A DNA stretch of 64,000 nucleotides, taken from positions 194,459 to 258,458 of the forward strand of contig NZ_QUNI01000004.1 in NCBI RefSeq assembly GCF_003385115.1. Reading direction: 5' to 3'. Every line of letters starts with the position of its first letter. The stretch's first letter is position 1. The DNA is from Flavobacterium aquicola. Its GTDB lineage: Bacteria > Bacteroidota > Bacteroidia > Flavobacteriales > Flavobacteriaceae. The notes under the pieces are model-generated. The model was not told the DNA's origin, did no database searches, and was given only the letters and a program-made list of their open reading frames with translations. Positions 28,616 through 36,870 of this stretch are shown here, piece by piece. Made by a program: the position numbers and the translations under genes.

Positions 28616-30091
28616 ATGAGTTCAGAAAATGTGCAAACCAAATGGGGACAGTTTATCTCATTGATAATCGTCTTCTTTTTTTGGGGTTTTGTTGGATCTG
28701 CCAATGACATCCTAATTCCTGTTTTTAAAAAAGTATTTACATTATCTCAAGTGCAGTCACAATTAGTTGCTTGGGCATTTTATGCTGCTTATTTTGTAGG
28801 ATCAATAATATTCTTCCTAATTTCTTTAAAATCCGATGTTTTACAAAAATTCGGATATAAAAAAACACTTTCTGCTGGTTTATTACTTTCTGCTGTAGGT
28901 TCCTTTTTATTCGTTCCCGCTGCAACAATGGAAAGCTTCCCTTTCTTTCTAACAGCTTTATTTACTGTTGGTTTAGGATTCTCTATTCAACAGATTGTTG
29001 CTAATCCGCTAGCCATTAAAATGGGAAGTCCAACAACTGGAGCTCACCGTTTAACATTAGCTGGAGGTGTAAACTCTTTCGGTACAACAATTGGTGCAAT
29101 TTTATTAGGAATTGCTCTTTTTGGAATGGGAGACAATAAAAAAACAACTCTTTCATTAGAAGACATCAAATTACCATTTATAATCTTAGGTCTTGCATTT
29201 ATCATAGTTGCGGTTTTCATGAATTTTTCTAAAATTGAAGACCCTGCTAAAGCTGATGAAGAAGAAGCTATAATTGAACACAAACATGCTAAATTCAGCA
29301 TTTTGGATTACCCTCAATTGTATCTTGGAATGTTAGCAATCTTTATTTATGTTGGAACAGAAGTTACTATCATAAGTAATCTCCCGGCTTTACTGCACAC
29401 AAATGAATTTGGCAATATCTTAGAAGATGCTATTGCTCCATTTATTGCTCTGTACTGGGGAAGTTTAATGATTGGACGCTGGAATGGCGGAGTGAATGTT
29501 TTTAATACCTCTAATTTAGTAAATATCGCTCTTAAATTCATAGTGCCTGCTTTAGGTTTTGGAGTTATTATTGGTGCAAACATTTTTGCAGCTCATGATG
29601 TTTCTTCATTTTATATCTATCCAATCTGGATATTATTATTTATAGCAGTAAGCTTTGCAGGTGGTAAAAATGCTGGAAAAACATTAATGCTTTTCGGTGT
29701 ATTTGGTTTATTAATGATGGTTGCCGGATTAGTTTGGCCAAATCCTGAAATTGCTAAATTCTTTTTTATCTCTGGCGGATTATTTTTATCTATCATGTGG
29801 CCATCTATTTTCGACTTAGCCATTGCGGGTCTTGGAAAAAACACTGGAAAGGCATCATCTTTCTTAATTATGATGATTCTTGGCGGTGGAGTAGTTCCGC
29901 TTTTGCAAGGAAAAATATGTGATTTAGACTTAACTAATCCAAATGGAATATTTGGTATTACTTATACACATTTCTCATATATAGTTCCGCTTCTTGGCTT
30001 TGCTTATTTAGCATTTTATGGTTTCTACTGCCCTAAAATATTAAAAAAACAAGGCGTGAGTCATGTTGTAAGTGAAGGCGGAGGACACTAG
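28616..30091 (+). CDS. MFS sugar transporter, GlcNAc/fucose (NagP/FucP-like) type
   Basis: A 491-residue major-facilitator protein with about twelve membrane helices. Helix 1 carries FFFWGFVGSANDILIPVF, typical of FucP/GluP-type sugar:H+ symporters; later come NPLAIKMGSP, VNSFGTTIGAILLG and SIMWPSIFDLAIAGLGKNTGKASS (quoted only in part: the last reads from base 29793). A longer than usual loop follows helix 6. It probably carries GlcNAc across the inner membrane for the NagB fusion; the substrate is inferred from the locus. Terminator hairpins follow. Confidence 0.9.
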   Translation: MSSENVQTKWGQFISLIIVFFFWGFVGSANDILIPVFKKVFTLSQVQSQLVAWAFYAAYFVGSIIFFLISLKSDVLQKFGYKKTLSAGLLLSAVGSFLFVPAATMESFPFFLTALFTVGLGFSIQQIVANPLAIKMGSPTTGAHRLTLAGGVNSFGTTIGAILLGIALFGMGDNKKTTLSLEDIKLPFIILGLAFIIVAVFMNFSKIEDPAKADEEEAIIEHKHAKFSILDYPQLYLGMLAIFIYVGTEVTIISNLPALLHTNEFGNILEDAIAPFIALYWGSLMIGRWNGGVNVFNTSNLVNIALKFIVPALGFGVIIGANIFAAHDVSSFYIYPIWILLFIAVSFAGGKNAGKTLMLFGVFGLLMMVAGLVWPNPEIAKFFFISGGLFLSIMWPSIFDLAIAGLGKNTGKASSFLIMMILGGGVVPLLQGKICDLDLTNPNGIFGITYTHFSYIVPLLGFAYLAFYGFYCPKILKKQGVSHVVSEGGGH

Positions 30092-30131
30092 CCTTCAGTT
30101 TTCAGACTGCAGTATTCAGTAAAATGAATTC

Positions 30132-30169
30132 AAAAAAGTCCCATTCTAAAACCAGAATGGGACTTTTTT
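30132..30169. terminator. Strong bidirectional terminator 1
   Basis: A perfect 16-bp stem (AAAAAAGTCCCATTCT and its complement) with a 6-base loop. It follows the transporter stop by about 40 bp. Confidence 0.88.
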
Positions 30170-30262
30170 CATATCTCTGATTCAAATCGCTGAGAATCAC
30201 ATATAATATTTTTATTGAATCTATAATCAAATACAGAATTTTTAAAAATTAATGTAAAAACA

Positions 30263-30299
30263 AAAAAAGTCCCATTTCACAATGAAATGGGACTTTTTT
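30263..30299. terminator. Strong bidirectional terminator 2
   Basis: A perfect 17-bp stem (AAAAAAGTCCCATTTCA and its complement) with a 3-base loop. The core AAAAAAGTCCCATT is identical to terminator 1. It lies just after the transaldolase stop on the - strand. Confidence 0.88.
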
Positions 30300-30345
30300 A
30301 TAAGTTATCCTGACTGAATACTGCAGTCCGAAAACTGAATACTTT

Positions 30346-31002
30346 TTACTTATTTCCTTTTTCGAAATCAGCAACAAACTGAGCCAATCCAATATCTGTT
30401 AATGGGTGTTTCAACAAACCGTAAATTGCAGATAAAGGTCCTGTCATTACATCTGCACCAAGTTTAGCACAGTTTACAATGTGCATAGTATGACGCACAG
30501 AAGCAGCTAATATTTCAGTTTCATAACCGTAGTTATCATAAACCTCTCTAATTTCGCTGATTAAATTCAAACCATCAGTTGAAATATCATCCAAACGGCC
30601 AACAAAAGGAGAAACATAAGTTGCACCTGCTTTAGCAGCCAACAAAGCTTGACCTACAGAGAATACAAGAGTTACATTTGTTTTAATTCCTTTGTCAGAA
30701 AAATATTTAGCAGCCATTACACCCTCTTTAGTCATAGGCAATTTTACCACGATTTGGTCATGTAATTCAGCCAACTCCTCACCTTCTTTAACCATTCCTT
30801 CAAAATCCAAAGCATTTACTTCAGCGCTTACATCACCATCAACCAAATTACAGATGTCAACATAATGTTTTAGAATATTGTTTTTCCCTGTAATTCCTTC
30901 TTTAGCCATCAATGATGGATTAGTAGTAACTCCGTCTAAAACGCCTAATGCCTGTGCTTCTTTAATTTGAGCTAAATTAGCTGTATCAATAAAAAATTTC
31001 AT
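30346..31002 (-). CDS. Transaldolase-like protein / fructose-6-phosphate aldolase family
   Basis: A 218-residue small transaldolase-family barrel. Motifs: [31 protein letters not shown], the catalytic-Lys region [32 protein letters not shown] and [11 protein letters not shown]. Such proteins either transfer dihydroxyacetone (transaldolase) or cleave fructose-6-phosphate; sequence alone does not decide. It is monocistronic on the - strand, convergent with the sugar transporter, and may act on the fructose-6-phosphate made by the NagB fusion. Confidence 0.92.
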   Translation of the reverse strand: MKFFIDTANLAQIKEAQALGVLDGVTTNPSLMAKEGITGKNNILKHYVDICNLVDGDVSAEVNALDFEGMVKEGEELAELHDQIVVKLPMTKEGVMAAKYFSDKGIKTNVTLVFSVGQALLAAKAGATYVSPFVGRLDDISTDGLNLISEIREVYDNYGYETEILAASVRHTMHIVNCAKLGADVMTGPLSAIYGLLKHPLTDIGLAQFVADFEKGNK

Positions 31003-31143
31003 AATATAGTATTGTTTAATTGTGTGTTTAAAAAATTCGGTGCAAAATTACGAAATCAATATCAATAACAGCGGTAATTTCAATGGCAATTTCAATTTCA
31101 AAAAACAAAATTCAAATTCTCATTGTTTCTTTATTTTGAACAG

Positions 31144-31947
31144 CTAAAGTTTATAATGATTCATTAGCATTTTTTCATATACCTTGTCGGGCAGAATCCT
31201 CTTTAATACAATAGAAAACTTCTGCATGAAAGCACCAACTTTATAATGAATTTTTGGATTTGGATTTTGAATAACCGCATAAACAGCTTCTGCCATTTCA
31301 TTTGGATTGCTTCCGCTGTCTACATGTTCGTCCATAGTTCTTAGATTATTACCGTAAGGTATCTCATAAGCTGAACCTTTTATAACTGGCGCATGGAAAC
31401 GTCCGGCTGCAATATTAGTAGCAAAATCACCCGGCGCAATATTTGTAATTTGAATTCCGAACGGCTTTACTTCCATACGCAAAGCTTCGGTTATTAATTC
31501 CAAAGCTCCTTTTGATGCTGAATAAACACTGCGATACGGCAGACCCATATATCCCGCGATGGAAGTAACATTAATAATCAATCCCGATTGCTGTTCCCGC
31601 ATTTGTGGCAGCGACGCTTTCATTACTTCTATTGGTCCAAAAAAATTGGTTTCAAAATTATTTTTAATTTCCTCCATCGGAATTTCTTCCAAAGGACCTG
31701 TAATACCAACACCTGCATTATTAATTACAACATCAAGTCTTCCTGATACTTCAATAACTTTGGCTACAGCCGAATTAATAGAATCTGCATCCCTCACATC
31801 CAAAGCAATTAATGGAAAAACCGAATTAAGTACTCGTTCTGGGTTTCTGCTCGTTCCATACACCACAAAACCTTTATGATGCAAAAATTCACCGATAGAC
31901 TTCCCTATTCCTGATGATCCTCCTGTAATTAATACTACTTTGCTCAT
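31144..31947 (-). CDS. Short-chain dehydrogenase/reductase
   Basis: I choose the ATG at 31947 (MSKVVLITGGSSGIG, 267 residues) because it puts the Rossmann motif at the N-terminus as usual; an ATG 30 bp upstream is in frame. The cofactor motif is TGGSSGIG, then NNAGVG, the catalytic Ser in NVTSIAGYMG and YSASK. The classical SDR fold is complete, with a C-terminal extension of about 25 residues. The substrate cannot be read from the sequence. It is transcribed alone and lies downstream of the SRP RNA gene on the same strand. Confidence 0.9.
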   Translation of the reverse strand: MSKVVLITGGSSGIGKSIGEFLHHKGFVVYGTSRNPERVLNSVFPLIALDVRDADSINSAVAKVIEVSGRLDVVINNAGVGITGPLEEIPMEEIKNNFETNFFGPIEVMKASLPQMREQQSGLIINVTSIAGYMGLPYRSVYSASKGALELITEALRMEVKPFGIQITNIAPGDFATNIAAGRFHAPVIKGSAYEIPYGNNLRTMDEHVDSGSNPNEMAEAVYAVIQNPNPKIHYKVGAFMQKFSIVLKRILPDKVYEKMLMNHYKL

Positions 31948-32111
31948 TATTAAATTTATTAATTGTGAATTATTCACAGCCAGCGTTATTCGCTCTTTGC
32001 CTTTTGTCTTTTGAATTTTGCTTTTTTGAATTTTGGCAACGGGTAAAAATAAAAAAATCCTCCCGAGGGAAGACTATATTCACAAAATTATTGGATTAAA
32101 AAAAGAAAAAA

Positions 32112-32205
32112 TGGCAAGCGATCTACATCGCACCGCTCAACCACGTACCCTTGCTATGTTCCCATCCTGGGGGAGTCTGCAGGAGCTGGTCGTGTAGGAC
32201 TTGCC
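32112..32205 (-). ncRNA. ffs: Signal recognition particle RNA, small bacterial type
   Basis: Read on the - strand, about 93 nt begin GGCAAGTCC and end CGCTTGCC, which close a terminal stem. The middle has the SRP domain IV-like loop CCAGGATGGGAACATAGCAA followed by GGG, resembling the conserved AGG..GGAA..AGCA signature bound by Ffh. The end is followed by TTTTTTCTTTTTTT as terminator. A good promoter lies just upstream. Exact ends are estimated. Confidence 0.85.
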
Positions 32206-32209
32206 GATG

Positions 32210-32239
32210 CAAATATACAACCTTTTTATATTTTTGCAA
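32210..32239 (-). promoter_or_regulatory. Promoter of the SRP RNA gene
   Basis: On the - strand TTG (32239-32237), 19 bases, then TATATTTG (32217-32210), followed four bases later by the RNA start. It matches the Bacteroidota primary sigma consensus TTTG-N19-TANNTTTG. Confidence 0.75.
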
Positions 32240-32243
32240 GCGC

Positions 32244-32274
32244 TTTGCTCTAATAAAATAACGTTGTATATTGG
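32244..32274 (+). promoter_or_regulatory. Divergent promoter of the glutaminyl cyclotransferase gene
   Basis: TTTG (32244-32247), exactly 19 bases, then TATATTGG (32267-32274; one mismatch to TANNTTTG). The predicted RNA start lies about 12 bases before the ATG at 32294. Only four bases separate the outer box of this promoter from that of the ffs promoter. Confidence 0.65.
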
Positions 32275-32293
32275 TCTTTTTAAAAATCAAATC

Positions 32294-33346
32294 ATGAAAA
32301 AATATAACTTCTTAATTGCCATTTCATTAGGAATAGCATTAATTGGATGTGGAGACACAAAAAAAGGTGAAAATTCTTTATTTACTATTGATGATTCTGC
32401 TTTTCCTGCGCATTTTACATCTCCAGAATCGATTTCAATCGGTATTTTAAATCCAAAATCGAAAGAAATTGACAGTATTACTTATTTTGTAAACGATAAA
32501 AAAGTTGGAAGTACTAAAGGGACTGAAAAATTCAAGTTTGACTTGAAAAACCAAATATTAGGATATCAATTCCTGAAAGCAACTGTTTATTTTGGTTCAG
32601 ATTCATCAGATGCAACCAAAAGAATTGAAGTTGTATCTAATGTCACTCCAAAATTACTGAACTATAAAATCGTTAATACATTTCCACACGATACCGCTTC
32701 ATTTACCGAAGGCTTAGAATTCCATAATGATACTTTATACGAAAGCACAGGTCAACATGGAACATCTTATTTTAGAAAATACGATTATAAAACAGGAAAA
32801 ATTTACAAACAGATTGATTTAGATAAAAAATATTTTGGTGAAGGGATTACCTTTATTAATGGCAAATTATACCAACTGACATGGCAGGAAAGAACAGGTT
32901 TTGTATATGATGCCAAAACATTGAAATTAGAAAAAACCTTTACGTATGAGAAAGATATTGAAGGATGGGGAATGACAAATGACGGTACTTATATTTATCA
33001 AACAGATAAAACAGAGAAAATTTGGAAAATGGATCCAAAAACTCAAAAGATGATAGATTATATCAATGTATATTCAGGAGAATCTAAAATAAAAGCTATC
33101 AACGAGCTAGAATGGATTAACGGAAAAATTTACACCAACGTTTGGCAGAAAGACGCAATTGCTGTTGTAAATCCAGTTACTGGTGCTGTTGAAGGAATAT
33201 TGGACATGTCGGGTCTTCGTAAATTCATGAAAGATATTACCATTGATGATGTTTTAAACGGAATTGCTTACAATCCAAAAACTAAAACCATTTTTGTTAC
33301 GGGTAAAAACTGGAGCAAAATGTTTGAAATAACTGTTTCGGAATAA
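32294..33346 (+). CDS. Glutaminyl-peptide cyclotransferase, lipoprotein
   Basis: Start chosen at the ATG at 32294 (350 residues), which begins a lipoprotein signal (ISLGIALIGCGDT, lipid Cys near 19); the in-frame ATG at 32201 would run through both promoters. The C-terminal two thirds are the Glu_cyclotransf beta-propeller: FPHDTASFTEGLEF, YESTGQHGTS, LYQLTWQERTGFVYD, EGWGMTNDG, ELEWINGKIYTNVW and LNGIAYNPKTKTIFVTGK. The enzyme turns N-terminal Gln into pyroglutamate. In T9SS organisms many exported proteins start with Gln after signal cleavage, so it probably caps them in the periplasm. Confidence 0.92.
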   Translation: MKKYNFLIAISLGIALIGCGDTKKGENSLFTIDDSAFPAHFTSPESISIGILNPKSKEIDSITYFVNDKKVGSTKGTEKFKFDLKNQILGYQFLKATVYFGSDSSDATKRIEVVSNVTPKLLNYKIVNTFPHDTASFTEGLEFHNDTLYESTGQHGTSYFRKYDYKTGKIYKQIDLDKKYFGEGITFINGKLYQLTWQERTGFVYDAKTLKLEKTFTYEKDIEGWGMTNDGTYIYQTDKTEKIWKMDPKTQKMIDYINVYSGESKIKAINELEWINGKIYTNVWQKDAIAVVNPVTGAVEGILDMSGLRKFMKDITIDDVLNGIAYNPKTKTIFVTGKNWSKMFEITVSE

Positions 33347-33365
33347 TACAAAACCAAGCAATTTT

Positions 33366-33417
33366 ACGAATTTCACAAGTTTTCATACATTTCTAAATGA
33401 AAATTTGTGAAATTTGT
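33366..33417. repeat. Intergenic inverted repeat, CACGAATT-like family
   Basis: Left arm 33366-33383 (ACGAATTTCACAAGTTTT) and right arm 33400-33417 match as reverse complements at 16 of 18 positions with a 16-base loop. It lies between the cyclotransferase and hutI and resembles the repeat at 41978-42106. Confidence 0.6.
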
Positions 33418-33440
33418 TTTTTATATAATATTCAACAAAA

Positions 33441-34679
33441 ATGACTACTCTTATTACCAATATAAAAGAACTGCTCCAAATTCGTGAAAATTCAGTTTTA
33501 AAAGTTTCTGGAGCAGAAATGGCTGTTTTACCAACAATCAAAAATGCATTTTTACTCATTAAAAACGATTTGATTGCCGATTTTGGCTCTATGGACAATT
33601 TACCGAAATTGTCTGCTGATCTAACTATTGATGCCACTGGCAAAATAGTACTGCCGTCTTGGTGCGACAGCCACACGCATATTGTTTACGCTGGTAATCG
33701 CGAACAGGAATTTGTAGACCGCATTAACGGAATGAGTTATGAAGAAATTGCCAATCGTGGCGGCGGAATTTTAAATTCGGCCAAAAAGCTGAACGAAACC
33801 TCCGATGAAGAAATCTACAAGCAATCAAAAGCAAGACTTGAAGAAGTGATGCGCTTAGGAACTGGAGCAGTCGAAATTAAATCAGGCTATGGTTTGACTG
33901 TTGAAGGAGAACTCAAAATGCTTCGTGTTATTCAACAATTATCTCAAAATTACCCTGTAACAATAAAAGCAACTTTTCTTGGCGCACACGCCTTCCCTAG
34001 TGCTTTTAAAGACAATAAAAAAGGATATATTGACTGCATCATAAACGAAATGCTTCCCGAAATTGCTAAAAATAAATTAGCCGACTTTATTGATATCTTT
34101 TGCGAAAGCGGGTATTTCTCAGTCGAAGAAACAGAACAGATTATGGAAGCGGGAATTCAATTTGGCTTAAAGCCAAAAATCCATGTTAACCAGTTTAATT
34201 CAATTGGAGGAATTCAAGCTGGAGTAAAATACAATGCGCTTTCTGTAGACCATTTAGAAATTATGAATCCCGAGGACATTGAAGCTCTAAAAAACACCGA
34301 AACAATGCCGGTAGCTTTACCTTCTTGTTCATACTTCATTAGTATTCCATATACTCCGGCACGAAAAATGATAGCTGCAGGGCTTCCATTGGCACTTGCA
34401 ACCGATTTTAACCCCGGCACTACTCCATCCGGCAATATGAATTTTGTAGTGGCCACAGCTTGTATTAAAATGAAAATGACTCCTGAAGAAGCTATAAATG
34501 CCGCAACAATTAACGGCGCTTATGCAATGGGAATCTCCAATACGCATGGAAGCATTACAATTGGAAAAAAAGCAAACCTAATCATTACCAAAGAAATCCC
34601 TTCTTACTACCAATTACCCTATGCCTTTGGCAGTAATTTAATTGATACTGTAATTCTGGACGGAAAAATTTTTATTTAA
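33441..34679 (+). CDS. hutI: Imidazolonepropionase
   Basis: A 412-residue amidohydrolase of histidine breakdown that opens 4-imidazolone-5-propionate to N-formimidoyl-glutamate. The metal motif is CDSHTHIVYAGNREQEF; substrate motifs are EIKSGYGLTVEGEL, HAFPSAF, KPKIHVNQFNSIGG, DHLEIM and ATDFNPGTTPSGNM. Full length. The partner hutG is about 1 kb downstream on the same strand, with an oppositely oriented gene between. hutH and hutU are not in this window. Confidence 0.96.
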   Translation: MTTLITNIKELLQIRENSVLKVSGAEMAVLPTIKNAFLLIKNDLIADFGSMDNLPKLSADLTIDATGKIVLPSWCDSHTHIVYAGNREQEFVDRINGMSYEEIANRGGGILNSAKKLNETSDEEIYKQSKARLEEVMRLGTGAVEIKSGYGLTVEGELKMLRVIQQLSQNYPVTIKATFLGAHAFPSAFKDNKKGYIDCIINEMLPEIAKNKLADFIDIFCESGYFSVEETEQIMEAGIQFGLKPKIHVNQFNSIGGIQAGVKYNALSVDHLEIMNPEDIEALKNTETMPVALPSCSYFISIPYTPARKMIAAGLPLALATDFNPGTTPSGNMNFVVATACIKMKMTPEEAINAATINGAYAMGISNTHGSITIGKKANLIITKEIPSYYQLPYAFGSNLIDTVILDGKIFI

Positions 34680-34702
34680 TTTTATAAAAAAATTTAAAGC
34701 AT

Positions 34703-34739
34703 AAAAAAAGCGGTATTCTAGTTGAATACCGCTTTTTTT
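34703..34739. terminator. Strong bidirectional terminator
   Basis: A perfect 16-bp stem (AAAAAAAGCGGTATTC and its complement) with a 5-base loop, between the convergent hutI and coiled-coil genes. Confidence 0.88.
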
Positions 34740-34756
34740 TGAATATTAGTTTTATA

Positions 34757-35632
34757 TTATCTCAAAGAAAAACTTGTAGATGAAACTAATTGATCTTTAT
34801 CAAAAACGTTTACCGCATATAGACCTTTTGCAAAATCTTTTCCTGCTAAATCCTGAGAAACCTGAACTGTTTTGTTTTCATATTTTACACTTGAAATAAA
34901 ACTATAAGACAATTCTTTTTCTCCAAAAGTAACTTTTTTAGCTTCGCCCAAAACATTGTTTTTACTATCAATTACCTGCACATAATAATCTTTATCACCT
35001 GATTTTGCAATTGAATTTTCAGCAATAGTGAAGCTTATTTTAAGAACATTTGCTCTGCTTGCTTTGTCTGTCGCAATTTCTTTTCCAGAGCTTTTTAATT
35101 TATAAGCAGCAGTCTGCAGATTTAAAACAGATAATTTAGCTCCCTTTTCAACCGTTTTAGATAGTTCTTCATTTTGACCAACCAAAACTTCATTGAATTT
35201 TTTTGATTCTCCTAAAACAACAACAGTACTGTCTCGTTGAGTAGTTAATGTAACATTTTGCTTTTTTAAACTTTCATTCTCAGCCATCAATTCTTTCATA
35301 TGACCTTGTAAAGACTTCACTTGGTTTCTGTATTTTGACATGTCACCATTTGATTTTTTAAGCTCATCCATCAAATTTACTACTTTATCTCTTTCCTGAA
35401 GTAACTCCTCAGACATAGAAGTGTTTTCTGATAATGCAGCATCATAAGTTGCTTTAAGATCCTGAAGATCTTTCATCACAGACTCTTTCTCAGAACCTAC
35501 TTTCACAATTTCAGTATGAACAGTTTCAACCTCTGAAGACATTTTGAAAATATAAACTAAACTCCCTACTAATAATATTGCCAAAACAGCTATTACAGCT
35601 TTTAGACTTGAATTGTTTTTTTGATTTTCCAT
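34757..35632 (-). CDS. Membrane-anchored coiled-coil protein of unknown function
   Basis: A 291-residue protein. A single transmembrane helix (AVIAVLAILLVGSLVYIF, about residues 12-30) is followed by a long coiled coil (about 35-165, rich in E, K, S and L heptads) and a beta-rich C-terminal domain of about 115 residues (VLKISFTIAEN, YYVQVIDSKNNVLGE, YSFISSVKYENKTV). The helix lacks a cleavage site, so the rest probably lies in the periplasm. Its start faces the hutG start across about 90 bp. I recall similar proteins in flavobacteria with no assigned function. Confidence 0.85.
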   Translation of the reverse strand: MENQKNNSSLKAVIAVLAILLVGSLVYIFKMSSEVETVHTEIVKVGSEKESVMKDLQDLKATYDAALSENTSMSEELLQERDKVVNLMDELKKSNGDMSKYRNQVKSLQGHMKELMAENESLKKQNVTLTTQRDSTVVVLGESKKFNEVLVGQNEELSKTVEKGAKLSVLNLQTAAYKLKSSGKEIATDKASRANVLKISFTIAENSIAKSGDKDYYVQVIDSKNNVLGEAKKVTFGEKELSYSFISSVKYENKTVQVSQDLAGKDFAKGLYAVNVFDKDQLVSSTSFSLR

Positions 35633-35719
35633 GTTGAAATATAATTGTTTTTTACAAATTTAATAATATATATAACGCAACTTAAATCAATTATATTATT
35701 TTTGAGAAATATTTTTTTT

Positions 35720-36760
35720 ATGGAAAAACTTATTACATTCAATATTAACGACCTAGCAAAAATAACAAGCCATAGAAGCGGTGAGATTAAATTTGGAGAA
35801 AAAATACTTGTTGTACCCAAAGATGCAGAACCATTTAATTTTATAAAAAACAGTGAAGCAAAATTCGTTTTATTTGGGATACCGGAAGATATAGGAGTTA
35901 GGGCTAATTATGGAAGGCCTGGAGCCGCATCTGCATGGCAAAGCGCAATCCAAAGCATTTCCAATATACAGCATAATCGTTTTTCAAAAGGAAATCAAAT
36001 TATTGTTTTAGGCCATCTGGATCTAAAACAAGAAATGAAAGAAGTCGAAAATCTTGACTTTAATGATATTGATGACCGATCAAAATTAAGTCAATTAGTT
36101 GAAAAAATTGACAAAGAAGTTTCACATATTATCTGCAAAATTATTCAAGCCGGAAAAATTCCTATAGTAATTGGAGGAGGGCACAATAACTCATACGGAA
36201 ATATCAAAGGTGCCGCTTTGGCAAAAGGCAAAGCCATCAATGCTGTCAATTTTGACGCTCATTCTGATTTTAGGATTTTAGAAGGACGACATAGCGGTAA
36301 TGGTTTTTCATATGCATTTGAGGAAGGTTTTTTAAAAAAATATTTCATTTTTGGTCTTCATGAAAATTACACTTCGAAAAGTGTTTTGGATATTATAAAA
36401 AAGATCGAAGATCGGGTTCGATACAATACCTACGACAGCGTTAACATCAGAAAAGAAAAAATCTTTTCTGAAGAAATGGTTACTGCTCTTGATTTCATTA
36501 AAAATGATCCTTTCGGGATTGAAATTGATTTAGATGCAATTCCTAATATTGCAAGCAGCGCAATGACTCTAAGCGGTTTTTCGATTGAAGAACTCCGTCA
36601 GTTTGTTTCTTTTTTTGCTAAGAATAGAAATGCTGCCTACCTGCATATTTGTGAGGGAGCTCCAGATTTAGGAGAAGAAAAAAACAATCATTTAATTGGA
36701 AAGCTCATAGGCTATTTAGTAACCGATTTTATGAAATCACATAATTCAATTGAATTATAA
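35720..36760 (+). CDS. hutG: Formimidoylglutamase (arginase/ureohydrolase family)
   Basis: Start taken at the ATG at 35720 (MEKLITFNINDL, 346 residues); the upstream in-frame ATG at 35645 would add 25 hydrophobic residues not expected in this family. Ureohydrolase metal motifs: GGGHNNSYG, NFDAHSDFR and EIDLDAIPNIASS. In context with hutI it hydrolyses N-formimidoyl-glutamate to glutamate and formamide. A TATTTTTG at 35697-35704 could be its -7 box, but no good -33 element is visible. Confidence 0.9.
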   Translation: MEKLITFNINDLAKITSHRSGEIKFGEKILVVPKDAEPFNFIKNSEAKFVLFGIPEDIGVRANYGRPGAASAWQSAIQSISNIQHNRFSKGNQIIVLGHLDLKQEMKEVENLDFNDIDDRSKLSQLVEKIDKEVSHIICKIIQAGKIPIVIGGGHNNSYGNIKGAALAKGKAINAVNFDAHSDFRILEGRHSGNGFSYAFEEGFLKKYFIFGLHENYTSKSVLDIIKKIEDRVRYNTYDSVNIRKEKIFSEEMVTALDFIKNDPFGIEIDLDAIPNIASSAMTLSGFSIEELRQFVSFFAKNRNAAYLHICEGAPDLGEEKNNHLIGKLIGYLVTDFMKSHNSIEL

Positions 36761-36870
36761 TTTCAGCAAAGAACACTTGCTAAAATCAAAATAATTTTCA
36801 TCCAAAATAATAACACTATCTTTGCGCCCTTATCTATGTACTAAATACAAGATATTTTAATATCAAAAAT

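Larger units (their letters stand above)
30092..30341. repeat. Inverted repeat of about 28 bp enclosing two terminators
   Basis: The left arm (about 30092-30120) and right arm (about 30312-30341) are near-perfect reverse complements built from CTGAATACTGCAGT and AAACTGAATAC. The arms lie just outside two very similar AAAAGTCCCATT hairpins, giving a nested symmetric structure between the convergent transporter and transaldolase genes. Confidence 0.75.
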
